Shown here: positions 15,710 to 24,892 of the stretch, piece by piece
Numbering within the stretch: position 1 is the first letter of the stretch
Layout of the letters: each line of letters begins with the position of its first letter
Source: Brevibacillus_D fluminis_A
Lineage (GTDB): Bacteria > Bacillota > Bacilli > Brevibacillales > Brevibacillaceae
Reading direction: 5' to 3'
DNA: 64,000 bases
NCBI RefSeq assembly: GCF_052072235.1
Contig: NZ_CM125436.1
Coordinates: forward strand, 3,838,001 to 3,902,000
The notes under the pieces: generated by a model
What the model saw: only the letters and a program-made list of their open reading frames with translations
What the model was told of the DNA's origin: nothing
Database searches by the model: none
Program-made: the position numbers and the translations under genes

Positions 15710-16420
15710 TTACAGTTGGCGGAGCTCTTGTTTGATCTCTGTTTTGGATTTGGTTTTCTCATCGATTTGCTTGATGATGCGTGCAGGCGTTCCTGCCACA
15801 ACTACGTTTGGCGGTACATCCTCGATCACGATCGCGCCTGCCGCGACGACAGAGCCTTTACCGATGCGGATGCCTTCCAGAATGACCGCATTTGCGCCGA
15901 TCAACACATCATCCTCGACGATAACAGGCTGCGCGGATGGCGGTTCGATAACGCCTGCGATGACCGCACCAGCGCCGATGTGGCAGTTTTTGCCGATCGT
16001 GCCGCGGCCGCCGACGACAGCGTTCATATCGATCATGGTGCCCTCGCCGATCACGGCGCCGATGTTGATGGATGCGCCCATCATGATGACTGCATTGTTG
16101 CCGATGGTCACCTGGTCGCGGATGATCGCACCTGGCTCAATGCGCGCTTGAATGCCTTTGGTGTCCAGCAGCGGGATGGCCGAGTTGCGGCGATCGCTTT
16201 CCACCACGTAGTCTTCGATTTTTGCCGCATTCGCTTCCAATGCTGGCCCGATTTCTTTCCACTCGCCGAACAGCACGCCGACGTTGCCGGTGATGAAAGT
16301 TTTGGTGGATGCGCCAAAATCAATGCCGGCGAGGTCGCCTTTCACGTGGACCTTTACAGGTGTCTTTTTCTCACTCTTTTGAATAAAAGCGATGATCTCA
16401 TTTGCGTCCATCATTGTCAT
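15710..16420 (-). CDS. dapH: Tetrahydrodipicolinate N-acetyltransferase
   Basis: 236 aa, the same length as B. subtilis DapH and closely similar along its full length: MTMMDANEIIAFIQ at the start, DYVVESDRRNSAIPLLD, IEPGAIIRDQVTIGNNAVIM, GKNCHIGAGAVIAGVIEPPS and EKTKSKTEIKQELRQL at the end. Left-handed beta-helix hexapeptide acyltransferase; acetylates tetrahydrodipicolinate with acetyl-CoA. ATG 16420 follows GGAGGAG; the open frame extending to 16666 is riboswitch leader, not protein. First gene of the operon. Confidence 0.95.
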   Translation of the reverse strand: MTMMDANEIIAFIQKSEKKTPVKVHVKGDLAGIDFGASTKTFITGNVGVLFGEWKEIGPALEANAAKIEDYVVESDRRNSAIPLLDTKGIQARIEPGAIIRDQVTIGNNAVIMMGASINIGAVIGEGTMIDMNAVVGGRGTIGKNCHIGAGAVIAGVIEPPSAQPVIVEDDVLIGANAVILEGIRIGKGSVVAAGAIVIEDVPPNVVVAGTPARIIKQIDEKTKSKTEIKQELRQL

Positions 16421-16459
16421 GTGTTTCTCTCCTCCAAGGTTTGTGATTTGCTGCAATAC

Positions 16460-16503
16460 AAAGAAATGCAATGAGTGAGATCGCTCTTTCCCCATTGCAC
16501 TTT
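16460..16503 (-). terminator. Regulatory terminator of the lysine riboswitch
   Basis: TGCAATG/CATTGCA stem extended by A-T and wobble pairs, followed by TTTCTTTG on the minus strand, between the aptamer and dapH. Expected to form when lysine is bound. Confidence 0.6.
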
Positions 16504-16519
16504 CCATTAGCCCAAGGTT

Positions 16520-16698
16520 AAATAGCGCTCCATGAAAGTTGCCTTTCATGACAAGACACGCGTTCTTCACGCGATTGCCCCAGCCGGTGCCGTCGGGGAA
16601 CGGCAGCAAGCTTCGGCGCATTGACCTTTCCACCTGTCCGGCGCTCCCTCGCGCCACTGCGGACAAATGTACTCATTCGTTGCGCACCTCTATTTAGA
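16520..16698 (-). promoter_or_regulatory. Lysine riboswitch (L box)
   Basis: The dapH leader contains, in order on the minus strand, AATAGAGGTGCGC, an ACGA...GAGTA segment, GGTGGAAAGG, GCCGAAG, CCGGCTGGGG, and GGAGCGCTATT, which pairs with the opening strand. These are the conserved blocks of the lysine aptamer. It is followed by a terminator-like hairpin, so the control is most likely transcriptional termination at high lysine. Confidence 0.88.
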
Positions 16699-16720
16699 CG
16701 GTACTATGTAATTGTCTTTT

Positions 16721-16749
16721 ACTCTACCAGATTCGTTCCGAAGAGACAA
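16721..16749 (-). promoter_or_regulatory. Promoter of the dap operon
   Basis: TTGTCT, 17-bp spacer, TAGAGT on the minus strand, about 25 bp before the aptamer and directly after the stop of the chemoreceptor gene. Confidence 0.6.
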
Positions 16750-16750
16750 C

Positions 16751-18505
16751 CTATTCGTCAGTCTTGAAGTTGCGAATCAAGGCGTGAAGCTGGGCAGCCA
16801 TCGCCGACAGCTCTTCCGTCGAGGCGCTCACTTCTTGAATGACCGCAAGCTGCTCCGCCATGTCCTCACCGAAATGGTCGGCAGCCTGGCTTGTCTGAAC
16901 AGCGAAGCCCTCCACCCCTTTGGTGGCATCCACCAATCGCTCGCTTCCTGCAGACAGCTGCTTTGCCGCCGCTGCCACGCTGTCAATCTGCTCGTTGACC
17001 ACATGCACCGCCTGCATAATCGACAAGAACGTGCTTCCTGATCGCTGGATCGATTCTACGCCGTGCCCCATCTGGACAGCGGCGGCGCGAATCGTCTCGA
17101 CCGCCTGACCGATGCAGGACTGCACATCTGCGATCAGCGATTCGATATGGCTCGCCGCAACGCCGGATTGGTCTGCCAGCTTGCGCACCTCCTCGGCCAC
17201 GACGGCGAATCCCTTGCCTGCCTCGCCCGCTCGCGCCGCTTCGATCGCAGCGTTGAGCGCAAGCAGGTTGGTTTGCGCCGCAATGCCGGTAATCACATGG
17301 ACGATTTCGCTGATTTCCTGCGATTTGTCATCCAATGCCCCGATCACCTGCTCCGCTTCTTGCTGCGCATGGCGCACCGCTTTCATCTGCTCGACCGTTT
17401 GCGTGATCTGCATGTTCCCTTGATCGGCCAGCTGTGTGGCCGCTTGCGAGCGCTCCTGCACATTTTGGGAGCGCGCGGAAATGTCGTCGATCTCCCGCGA
17501 CATCGCCACGATCGTTTGGCTCGTCTGCTGCACGAGATGCGACTGTTCTTCTGCTCCATCGCGCAGCGCTTCCACCTGGCGCGCCATCTGCTCGGTGCGC
17601 CGATTCGCCGCCTCTACGGTCAGTTCAAGATGATGGGACGACTGTGACACCGTATACGAGCTTTCATTGATTCCCCGCACCATCTGGTTCAAATCGGAAA
17701 CCATCGCACCGAACGCCTGCGCGAGGATGCCGATCTCGTCTTTGCTGCCAGGCTCGATCTGCACGGCGAGATTGCCTTTTCGGACCTCTTGGACAGCACC
17801 CGTCAAGCGGCGAAGCGGCTTGACCAAATAATGCGCGAACAGCCAACTGAGCAGCAGGGTGAATGCGAGGATGCCAACCGTGATGAAGATCAGGTCGCGC
17901 TTGTTTTTCGCCATGAGCTGATAGATCGCGGTCGCGTCAAAATCCGCGCCGACGATTCCGATCATATGCCCCGACTTGTCCACGAGCGGCACATAGGCTG
18001 TGATCGTCGCCCCGTATGTATCATCGATGTTCAATTCCCCGATCTGGGTCTGCCCGGTTTGAAATACCTTCTGCATGCCCTCGTATGTATTGGCTTCCAA
18101 TTGACCTGGCAATGACACATCATCCGTCTGGCCCAACGGCTGACCATCCACGACATACAGAAAGGTGGATGGCTCACGCTCGACCATGGTGTACAAATAT
18201 TTCAAGCCGTTTGCTTCCTTGTATTCATTCAAGCTTTTGCGAATGGCAACATATTCCGGCATGGCCGCAACCTTCGCCTGATTGGCTTCATCATCCGGCG
18301 CCACGCGAACCGCCTCCACGATTTTGACGAAATCGTCGACAGGTATCCGTTTTGCCATGTTTTCCGAAATAAGCCGCGCTTGCATTCCCACCGAGTCGAT
18401 CACCAGATTCGTGGAGGAGCGGTAGATCAAAAAGCCGATCATGCTGCCGCCAATCAAGAGCAGCAAACTAAAAAATACGAGCATTTTTCCTTGCAACGTT
18501 TTCAT
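16751..18505 (-). CDS. Methyl-accepting chemotaxis protein
   Basis: 584 aa with the classical layout: TM1 about 8-28, extracellular Cache-like sensor about 30-205 (contains YLYTMVEREPSTFLYVVDGQ and GIVGADFDA), TM2 about 208-228, HAMP about 229-282, then the signalling domain with the hairpin tip QTNLLALNAAIEAARAGE. The sensor ligand is unknown. The C-terminus (LHALIRNFKTDE) has no pentapeptide tether. No chemotaxis operon in the window, so it must act with che genes elsewhere. Followed within 250 bp by the dap promoter on the same strand. Confidence 0.92.
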   Translation of the reverse strand: MKTLQGKMLVFFSLLLLIGGSMIGFLIYRSSTNLVIDSVGMQARLISENMAKRIPVDDFVKIVEAVRVAPDDEANQAKVAAMPEYVAIRKSLNEYKEANGLKYLYTMVEREPSTFLYVVDGQPLGQTDDVSLPGQLEANTYEGMQKVFQTGQTQIGELNIDDTYGATITAYVPLVDKSGHMIGIVGADFDATAIYQLMAKNKRDLIFITVGILAFTLLLSWLFAHYLVKPLRRLTGAVQEVRKGNLAVQIEPGSKDEIGILAQAFGAMVSDLNQMVRGINESSYTVSQSSHHLELTVEAANRRTEQMARQVEALRDGAEEQSHLVQQTSQTIVAMSREIDDISARSQNVQERSQAATQLADQGNMQITQTVEQMKAVRHAQQEAEQVIGALDDKSQEISEIVHVITGIAAQTNLLALNAAIEAARAGEAGKGFAVVAEEVRKLADQSGVAASHIESLIADVQSCIGQAVETIRAAAVQMGHGVESIQRSGSTFLSIMQAVHVVNEQIDSVAAAAKQLSAGSERLVDATKGVEGFAVQTSQAADHFGEDMAEQLAVIQEVSASTEELSAMAAQLHALIRNFKTDE

Positions 18506-18524
18506 AAAACCCCCATCTTTCTCT

Positions 18525-19343
18525 CTATCCGATTTCTCGCAGCCGCTCCAGCGCTCTCCGCTTTTTGTAGAGCATTCGGCCAGCCTCTGCCGTATCCTCG
18601 ACCGTCTTGCGGTTTACATACCCGCCAAAGACCATGCCGGCGATCGGAACGAGCTGGAACAGCTTTTTCCATCCGAAGTTCTCCGTGTATACGATCACCA
18701 TCTCGCGCCATCCTTGCAGCTCGGCAATCAGATTGTCCCGCACCTTGCCTTCCGGTTCCGTGAACGCTGCAAGCGAAGCCAGAATGGCCTTTTTGCCGAC
18801 ATAGTCCGACGAGCTAAACTGAAGGCATTTCACAATAAACAAACGCTCTTCCTTCGCATGCGGATCATATCCGTAGGAGAGCGCAATTTCCTGCAATGTT
18901 TTGAGGGACGTGCCGATCAAAAGCGGGATGTCTGCGGCCAACGTGAACAATCCGCCAAAGCCGGTCGTCGCTCCCTGGATGGTGGCAAACCGGGCTCGCG
19001 AATCCCCGATGTCGCCCGCGACCGCATCCATGCGCGCGATGGAAAGATCGGCAAGGTGGCCGTCGGCAATGGATTGCCGCTCCGCCTCTGTCAATCCCGG
19101 CAGTTCAGCAAAACGCTTGCGGACCGCTTGCTCATCCGTCAAAAATTTGCCGCCTGTCTCCAAAAAGCTGGCGAGTTCATCGATGGCGGCACCAAGCTTT
19201 TCCTGAACGAACGCAGGTGTCAGCTTATCCAGCCAAACAAACGGCAGCCGCCCGAGCTTTTCCCAAAACCATAAGTCTTTCTGATCGTTTTCCCATTTGG
19301 CGATGTCAGTCAGTATCTGCTGCAATTCTTGCGTGCTCTCCAA
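18525..19343 (-). CDS. EcsC family protein
   Basis: 272 aa. EcsC-family features: LGRLPFVWLDKLTPAFVQEK, the glycine-rich ATIQGATTGFGGLFTLAADI amphipathic/hydrophobic segment, PLLIGTSLKTLQEIALSYGY, and LVPIAGMVFGGYVNRKTVED near the end. EcsC is associated with ABC transporter EcsAB in Bacillus, but the biochemical role is unknown and no ecsAB is present here. The start is uncertain: TTG 19343 has GAGGTG 8 nt upstream, while GTG 19385 would add 14 residues but lacks a site. It precedes the chemoreceptor by 19 bp and may be cotranscribed with it. Confidence 0.75.
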   Translation of the reverse strand: MESTQELQQILTDIAKWENDQKDLWFWEKLGRLPFVWLDKLTPAFVQEKLGAAIDELASFLETGGKFLTDEQAVRKRFAELPGLTEAERQSIADGHLADLSIARMDAVAGDIGDSRARFATIQGATTGFGGLFTLAADIPLLIGTSLKTLQEIALSYGYDPHAKEERLFIVKCLQFSSSDYVGKKAILASLAAFTEPEGKVRDNLIAELQGWREMVIVYTENFGWKKLFQLVPIAGMVFGGYVNRKTVEDTAEAGRMLYKKRRALERLREIG

Positions 19344-19418
19344 AAAACAGTTCACCTCATTTAGTACATAAGTCGCATATGACACTATGTAATACGTATT
19401 TTAGTAGAAAAAGTTACT

Positions 19419-19455
19419 AAAAAAACCAGAGGGATCGCCATGACCCTCTGGTTTT
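19419..19455 (-). terminator. Terminator after the 549-aa secreted protein
   Basis: AAACCAGAGGG...CCCTCTGGTTTT stem; T7 on the minus strand, shorter T4 on the plus strand. Confidence 0.85.
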
Positions 19456-19463
19456 CTCCGCTG

Positions 19464-21113
19464 CTACTTCAGCGTGATTGTCAGCGTATACGTTTGCTTC
19501 ATCGTGTTGGTGCCAAGCACCTTGTCATAGGAATCCGCATTCTCTTCATATCCGCACGTGAGATTGGACAATGTATTTTCGATGCTGATCGTGTAATTTC
19601 CGGCTTTGTTCCCGTTTTTGGCAATAATGGCTGCTAGATTCAGCGCCGTTTCCCCATCGGCTTCCTCTTCGTCACTACCTGCTGCTGGCGCGAACGATGC
19701 CAGCACCTCATTGTTGTAGCGCACTTCCACCCGATTCGCAGACGAAATTCTTCCGCCGGAATATTCATGCTGCTCGCCGAAGGTCAGCGGTTCCGATACC
19801 CATTCGAGCTTCGGCACATGCACATAGTGGATATTGGTTTTCACGTTATCTTTGTTGATTTTTTGCATACCGGTTTTAACCGCATGCGTACCGGTTAATT
19901 TCAGCGCCCGGTAGTCGGACAATTCTGCCGGTGAGGAAACCGTCACGGTGCCGCCATTCGGCAAAATCGCCCCTTTGCCCGTCAGAAGCGTCAGTGGCTG
20001 TGCTGCCGGAGCCGTGCCGGATTCAACCGGATCGCAGCTTCCACGGGAGCTTGCAGGCTTTGCATCATTGACGATCTGGATGGTTCCCGTCCACTGTCTG
20101 GTGGCATCCGTTTTGCTCAAATACATCACTTTATACGTTCCCGCACCGTAGCTTGCCAGATTGAGAGCCGTATCGTTCCAGTTCAGATGGTCATTAGTCG
20201 CCAGTACGTTGTTGACGGTCCAGAAGCCGGGGTCCGCTTCATGGTAGTCCACCCGGTCTTTGATAAACGCCTCGGCATTCGGAGTCACCCATAACTTGTA
20301 CAGCGAATTTTGGTAAATGGTCACAGAAGCGTTTTGCGCGAGTCCTTCTTTCTCTTCGGTTGGGGTGGAATTCGCGTTGACCTGGCTTACCACATCCATG
20401 TCAAAATCGGAGGGGGTTCCGCTGGAGGTCGAATTTTTCCCGCCCGCCTGGATGAAAAATTGGGTCGAACTGTCGTCGTCCCCGCCATTGGGAACGTATG
20501 TTACAGGAATGCTCAAGCCTGCGAATTGAGCCGGAACGGTAAACTGGAATGTTTTCGTTTCATATACGGTCTCATTGATGCCGCCCACGGTCCATTGCCC
20601 GGGATAAGAGGCGGTGAACTGCAAATGGGCCGGCAGTTCCGTCACATTGACGATTTGCTTGGCGGCGATTTTTTGCCCGCTCCCTTCCGCCCCCTGATAA
20701 ATGGTGACAGGCTCCACATTGATCGTGGTGCTCCATGTGCCGCATTTTGTGTCTTTTGGCGTAAAGGTCAGCGTATATTTGCCGTTTGGCAACGGATTCG
20801 ACACGAACGATTGGCGCACGCCCTGGTCGATTTGTTTGCCAAACTGATCCATCATCGCCCAGTCGCCCCTCTGGGATGCGTAAAAATAGATTCGCGCATT
20901 CTCATTGGGCAATAGCTGCGTTGATCCGCTTGCGACCTCTGGTCCTTCCGCCGTTTTGCTCCTCACTACCTTTATGCTGCAAGCCGCTCCTTTTGTCGTC
21001 GATGCGGCTGTTGAGCTTGTCGTAGCCCCGAATGCCTGGGGGATTTCCATGCCTGTCGCCGCCACCACCACAGCCAAACCGGTCGCCAGCATGAATTGTA
21101 ACGATCGTTTCAC
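19464..21113 (-). CDS. Large secreted hypothetical protein, 549 aa
   Basis: A Sec signal peptide (MKRSLQFMLATGLAVVVAAT, cleavage near AFG-AT about residue 29) is followed by beta-rich sequence that looks like several Ig-like or bacterial cell-surface domains: ENARIYFYASQRGDWAMMDQ, LPNGKYTLTFTPKDTKCGTW, ELPAHLQFTASYPGQWTVGG, GAGTYKVMYLSKTDA. Scattered cysteines (about six) could form disulfides. No anchor motif or SLH domain. GTG start at 21113 has AGAGGG 7 nt upstream; the overlapping ATG is immediately followed by a stop in its frame. Lies downstream of the two-component operon. Function unknown. Confidence 0.6.
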   Translation of the reverse strand: MKRSLQFMLATGLAVVVAATGMEIPQAFGATTSSTAASTTKGAACSIKVVRSKTAEGPEVASGSTQLLPNENARIYFYASQRGDWAMMDQFGKQIDQGVRQSFVSNPLPNGKYTLTFTPKDTKCGTWSTTINVEPVTIYQGAEGSGQKIAAKQIVNVTELPAHLQFTASYPGQWTVGGINETVYETKTFQFTVPAQFAGLSIPVTYVPNGGDDDSSTQFFIQAGGKNSTSSGTPSDFDMDVVSQVNANSTPTEEKEGLAQNASVTIYQNSLYKLWVTPNAEAFIKDRVDYHEADPGFWTVNNVLATNDHLNWNDTALNLASYGAGTYKVMYLSKTDATRQWTGTIQIVNDAKPASSRGSCDPVESGTAPAAQPLTLLTGKGAILPNGGTVTVSSPAELSDYRALKLTGTHAVKTGMQKINKDNVKTNIHYVHVPKLEWVSEPLTFGEQHEYSGGRISSANRVEVRYNNEVLASFAPAAGSDEEEADGETALNLAAIIAKNGNKAGNYTISIENTLSNLTCGYEENADSYDKVLGTNTMKQTYTLTITLK

Positions 21114-21224
21114 ATCTGTTCCCTCTTTCCCCTATGAACCCTTGATCTTCCCATACTTTACCCTATCAATCTCGCAATGAAAAGTGAAACTTTTTGCTAG
21201 TTTTTACGTCTGCTGGCACGATTT

Positions 21225-22640
21225 TCAGGTTTGGCCAGAGTGGCGCTGTATCGCCAAAGGTAGCGCCACTGTTACGATTGTCCCTTCTTGCGGAACGCTT
21301 TCGATGGAGATTGTTCCTTCATGCAGCCTTACAATTTCTTTACAAATGGAAAGGCCGAGGCCGCTCCCGGATTTTTTGCTCTTCCCTTTGTAAAATTTGT
21401 CCATCACACGGTTGAGGTCGTCCGGTTCAATGCCTTCCCCGTTGTCGCGAACCGTGACGATCGCCTCTTTGCCTGTGCATGCGGCACGAAGCTCGATTTT
21501 GCCGTTCGGGGGCGTGAACTTGTACGCATTGTCGAGCAGATTGACGAACAGCTGTTTCAGACGGTTCGCGTCGCCGACAATCATGCATGGGGAAGGCTCG
21601 CAGGCAAACGCAAAGCTGATTTCCTTCGGATTGGCGTGATGGCCGAATTGCTGTTCAAGGTCAACGATCAAATGCCGCAGGTCGATCTGGCAGCGGTTCA
21701 TTTTCATCTCGCCTGACTGGTATTTGGAGAAATCGAGCAGTTCTTCCACCAGGCCGATCAGCCGATCCGTTTCGCGTGAAATGACCTCAAGCCCGAGCAC
21801 CGTCTCTTCCTTGTCTTCGAGATTTCCCGACAAAACCGTCTCCCCCCAGCCTTTAATGGAGGTGAGCGGCGTGCGCAGCTCATGGGAGATGGAGGAAATG
21901 AAATCGTTTTTGAGCTTTTCGTTTTTCCCCAGCTCCTCTGCCATGAAGTTGAACGAGTCGGCGAGCAGGCCGACTTCATCGTCATAACGTTTTTTCGCAC
22001 GGTACGAAAAATTGCCTGTGGCAATCTGCTTGACGACTTGCGTCAGCTCGGAAATCGGGTTGATGATGCGCTGGGCCAGCAACAGGCTGAGCACGATCGA
22101 ACCCGCGATCACCAACAGCCCGACGCCGATCGCAATCCAGGTAATCCGGTTGATGACGCTGTACAAGCCTTCCGCGGAAACGGTGTAGCGCAGTACCCCG
22201 ACGATGTTGCCCTGATCGTTCTCCAAAGCGTTGGACACCGCGATGATCCGCTCCCCCGTCCTGCTGCTGGTACCAACCCAGACGCCCGTTTCGCCGCGCA
22301 GCGCGTGATCGACATCGGATGTTTCGATCAGCCCGTCCGCTGCGAATCCGTAGGAGTCCAGCACCACCCGTTTTTGCGGGTCAACGATCTCCACTTTGGC
22401 AAACTCGTTTTTGGAAATGTTCTCAAGCACATATTTGGAACGATCGTGCAGCGTGTAGCCCGGCAAATATTTATTGTAAAAATCTGCTGAAGTCGTGGCA
22501 CGCGTCCGCAGCGCCTCAATGGCGCTGCCCAAATAATACTGGCGGACGGTGAATAGAAACAGCCCTTCCATCACGGCGACTACCAGCAAGATGATCAGGC
22601 AAAAGCCTGCCGCTACACGTCGTTTAAGTCCTTTCATCAT
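21225..22640 (-). CDS. Sensor histidine kinase (HAMP, HisKA, HATPase)
   Basis: 471 aa. TM1 about 12-32, extracellular sensor about 33-163 with DPQKRVVLDSYGF (PhoR/WalK-like PAS fold), TM2 about 166-188, HAMP about 190-240, phosphoacceptor histidine in SSISHELRTPLTSIKGWGE, then N box (LLDNAYKFTPP), G1 (DNGEGI), F (FYKGKSKKSGSGLGL). ATG 22640 follows AAAGGG and overlaps the end of the response-regulator gene by 17 bp, so the pair is translationally coupled. The inducing signal is unknown; it forms an operon with the FG-GAP lipoprotein. Confidence 0.92.
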   Translation of the reverse strand: MMKGLKRRVAAGFCLIILLVVAVMEGLFLFTVRQYYLGSAIEALRTRATTSADFYNKYLPGYTLHDRSKYVLENISKNEFAKVEIVDPQKRVVLDSYGFAADGLIETSDVDHALRGETGVWVGTSSRTGERIIAVSNALENDQGNIVGVLRYTVSAEGLYSVINRITWIAIGVGLLVIAGSIVLSLLLAQRIINPISELTQVVKQIATGNFSYRAKKRYDDEVGLLADSFNFMAEELGKNEKLKNDFISSISHELRTPLTSIKGWGETVLSGNLEDKEETVLGLEVISRETDRLIGLVEELLDFSKYQSGEMKMNRCQIDLRHLIVDLEQQFGHHANPKEISFAFACEPSPCMIVGDANRLKQLFVNLLDNAYKFTPPNGKIELRAACTGKEAIVTVRDNGEGIEPDDLNRVMDKFYKGKSKKSGSGLGLSICKEIVRLHEGTISIESVPQEGTIVTVALPLAIQRHSGQT

Positions 22641-23346
22641 GATGTCCCTTTCTCCACAGATAGCCATAGCCCCAAACCGTTTCCAAATAAACCGGATGCG
22701 ACGCGTCCTCCTCGATTTTTTGCCGAATCCGGCGTATGTTCACATCGACGATCTTCAAATCGCCGACATAAAATTTCCCCCAGACGCTGCTCAAAATGTC
22801 ATCGCGACTTACCGCCTTGTCGCCATTTTCCATCAAGAGCTTGAGAATCTCCAGCTCTTTAGGCGTCAGGTCGACCTCGACGCCGTTTTTGTACAGCTTG
22901 CGTTCGTCCAGCCGCAGCGTGAATGGATGGGAGCGCAGCACCGCATCGTCTTTGGCCTCCGCCTTCGGCGCATCGGCATGCATCCGGCGATAGAGCGATT
23001 TGACCCGTGCCACCAGTTCAGCCGGACTGAACGGCTTGACGACATAATCGTCTGCACCGTACTCGAGGCCCGCGATTTTGTCCGCTTCCTGGCCTTTCGC
23101 CGTCAGCATGATGATCCCAAGCCGCGGGTATCGGTTGCGCAGCTGTTGGCATACTTCAAACCCGCTGATTCCAGGCAGCATCACGTCGAGAATCGCGATG
23201 TCGAGGTCGGGATGCAGGTCCGCCGCGCTGAGCGCTTCCTCACCGCTTGCCGCTTCGACTACGTCATAGCCTTGGCGCTTCATATTGATCCGCACGAAAT
23301 CGCGGATTGATTGTTCATCTTCGAGCAATAACACTTTCACTGTCAT
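22624..23346 (-). CDS. OmpR/PhoB-family response regulator
   Basis: 240 aa. Receiver domain with acidic pocket (LLLEDEQSIRD), phosphorylated Asp in DIAILDVMLPGISGFE and switch lysine in YVVKPFSPAEL; C-terminal winged helix with VDLTPKELEILKLLMENGDK and VDVNIRRIRQKIEED...TVWGYGYLW. Cognate partner of the overlapping kinase gene. The 27-bp gap to the upstream lipoprotein gene suggests one transcript lipoprotein-regulator-kinase. Start ATG 23346 has AAGGAGG about 11 nt upstream. Confidence 0.93.
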   Translation of the reverse strand: MTVKVLLLEDEQSIRDFVRINMKRQGYDVVEAASGEEALSAADLHPDLDIAILDVMLPGISGFEVCQQLRNRYPRLGIIMLTAKGQEADKIAGLEYGADDYVVKPFSPAELVARVKSLYRRMHADAPKAEAKDDAVLRSHPFTLRLDERKLYKNGVEVDLTPKELEILKLLMENGDKAVSRDDILSSVWGKFYVGDLKIVDVNIRRIRQKIEEDASHPVYLETVWGYGYLWRKGHHDERT

Positions 23347-23373
23347 CGGGCGCTTTATCCTCCTTGGCCTCCA

Positions 23374-24729
23374 TTAGAACGTGCGGAAATATTGCTTGAT
23401 TTGGGGAAGCGTCAATCGCATCTGCTGATACTCCTCTCGATGCGCGCTGCGCGGCGCAGGCTCATCGGCTGGCTGAACTCCGACGACCAGCTTCGTTTTA
23501 TTTTGGCTGAGGATGCCGTAGACAGCGCCCTGTTTCTTCAACTCCTGCTCCACATTCGCCCATTCGCTGCGCTTGCATTCCAGCAGACGCATGAGCTGGA
23601 CTTTTTTCTGCGGGAATTCAGGCAGATACAAAAACACCACAGAGCCATTGTCGACCCCTTGCTCGCGCTGCAGCGTGAACTTTCCGCGCCAACGATCCGG
23701 GATTGTGAACGTAAAGCCCGCCCCGTAATCGGAGTAGCTTTCCCCAACCAGCTTGAGACCGTTTTTCCCGTCCCATTGGTACCAGCTTTCGATAAAAGGG
23801 ATTTCGACGATGGCCAGTTGCTCGGAACCCGCAGGCTCGGTCTGCAAGCCGATTTCGATGATCCCGTCGCCATTTGCATCCGCTGATGCCAACGGATACG
23901 TTTTGAAGGTAAGCGCTGTATCGTTGTCATCTCTTTTCAAGACGTTTTGCAGCTTGCCATTTTGCCACATGATCAGCGCGGTATACTCGGAATGGGCGCC
24001 GATTCCTGCATCGACGAACAAACCGTTCCGCCCCGGAGCGGCAGGACCGATCCGTGCCTGATTATAGCCATTGATGGCGCCCTCGGTTGGCAGTTCATCC
24101 AATTTATGAGGTTTGCCGGTCACAAAGTCGTACAAGGCCGCCGAAGCGGTCATTTTGTCGTGATCATGCTCCAGAATCGCGATTTCCGCTGTGCCGTCAC
24201 CGGTCAAGTCCCCGACGTCCATCGCCTTGTACGGCTGCTTCCCCATTTGGTGCAGGCCGCCGCTGCGATACGCGTAGACGTCAAGCTCACGATCCAGATT
24301 ATCACCGCCGCTGTACCCGATGACCACTTCTGGACGCTTGTCCCCGGTGACATCGACAGCGCTGAAATAATCCAGATCTTGCGCCAGCCCTTTCAGTTCT
24401 GCCCGCTTCTCCCAGCCTTTTGCCGTTTTGCCGAGTACGAGCGTGTTGATTTCATAGTCATTGCGTTCTTCTTTATAGTTGACGACGACCTCATTTTGCC
24501 CGTCGCCGTCGAAGTCGATCTCGGTAACAGCTGACTGGTTGTCAGGCAGACGCGGCACAACCATTTTCGCCCCTGGCGGCAAAAAGATGGAGAGCGCCTG
24601 ACTCACCTCTTGCTGCCCCGCATCCATTTTCGGCGAGCGCACCAAATCTGCCGGCGAAGCATTCATCCCACAGCCGGCAAGCAGGCAGCACAACACGCTC
24701 ATTGCCAAGGCCGCTCGGTTTTTCCTCAT
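23374..24729 (-). CDS. FG-GAP/VCBS-repeat lipoprotein
   Basis: 451 aa. MRKNRAALAMSVLCCLLAGC is a lipoprotein signal with lipidated Cys20. The mature protein has at least four calcium-binding-like FG-GAP loops: DFDGDGQNEVVVNYKEE, DVTGDKRPEVVIGYSGG, DLTGDGTAEIAILEHD and DANGDGIIEIGLQTEP, spaced 45-60 residues as in integrin-type propeller blades. A non-repeat C-terminal domain of about 110 residues follows. ATG 24729 follows AGGGAAGG; the longer open frame upstream covers the yjdF riboswitch on the other strand. First gene of the operon with the two-component system, so it may be an extracellular sensor partner or a target. Confidence 0.82.
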   Translation of the reverse strand: MRKNRAALAMSVLCCLLAGCGMNASPADLVRSPKMDAGQQEVSQALSIFLPPGAKMVVPRLPDNQSAVTEIDFDGDGQNEVVVNYKEERNDYEINTLVLGKTAKGWEKRAELKGLAQDLDYFSAVDVTGDKRPEVVIGYSGGDNLDRELDVYAYRSGGLHQMGKQPYKAMDVGDLTGDGTAEIAILEHDHDKMTASAALYDFVTGKPHKLDELPTEGAINGYNQARIGPAAPGRNGLFVDAGIGAHSEYTALIMWQNGKLQNVLKRDDNDTALTFKTYPLASADANGDGIIEIGLQTEPAGSEQLAIVEIPFIESWYQWDGKNGLKLVGESYSDYGAGFTFTIPDRWRGKFTLQREQGVDNGSVVFLYLPEFPQKKVQLMRLLECKRSEWANVEQELKKQGAVYGILSQNKTKLVVGVQPADEPAPRSAHREEYQQMRLTLPQIKQYFRTF

Positions 24730-24855
24730 GATTTCCCTTCCCTTCACGTTCATCTTGCTGTTCATCCCCATTGTAACAAGATGCCTCCCGCAAATGGTTG
24801 CAAAATAGTTACGGTTCTTGTGTACAAAAACAAACGCGGTGCGCATCGCCAGGCC

Positions 24856-24884
24856 TTTCCATCCGGTTCCAAACCTTCTATAAT
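24856..24884 (+). promoter_or_regulatory. SigA promoter of yjdF
   Basis: TTTCCA, 17-bp spacer, TATAAT; places the transcription start near 24891, just before the conserved riboswitch core. Confidence 0.7.
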
Positions 24885-24892
24885 AATGTTTC

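Noticed and set aside
16421..16666. Upstream in-frame extension of dapH
   Set aside because: It is the lysine riboswitch; DapH homologues start at the ATG at 16420.
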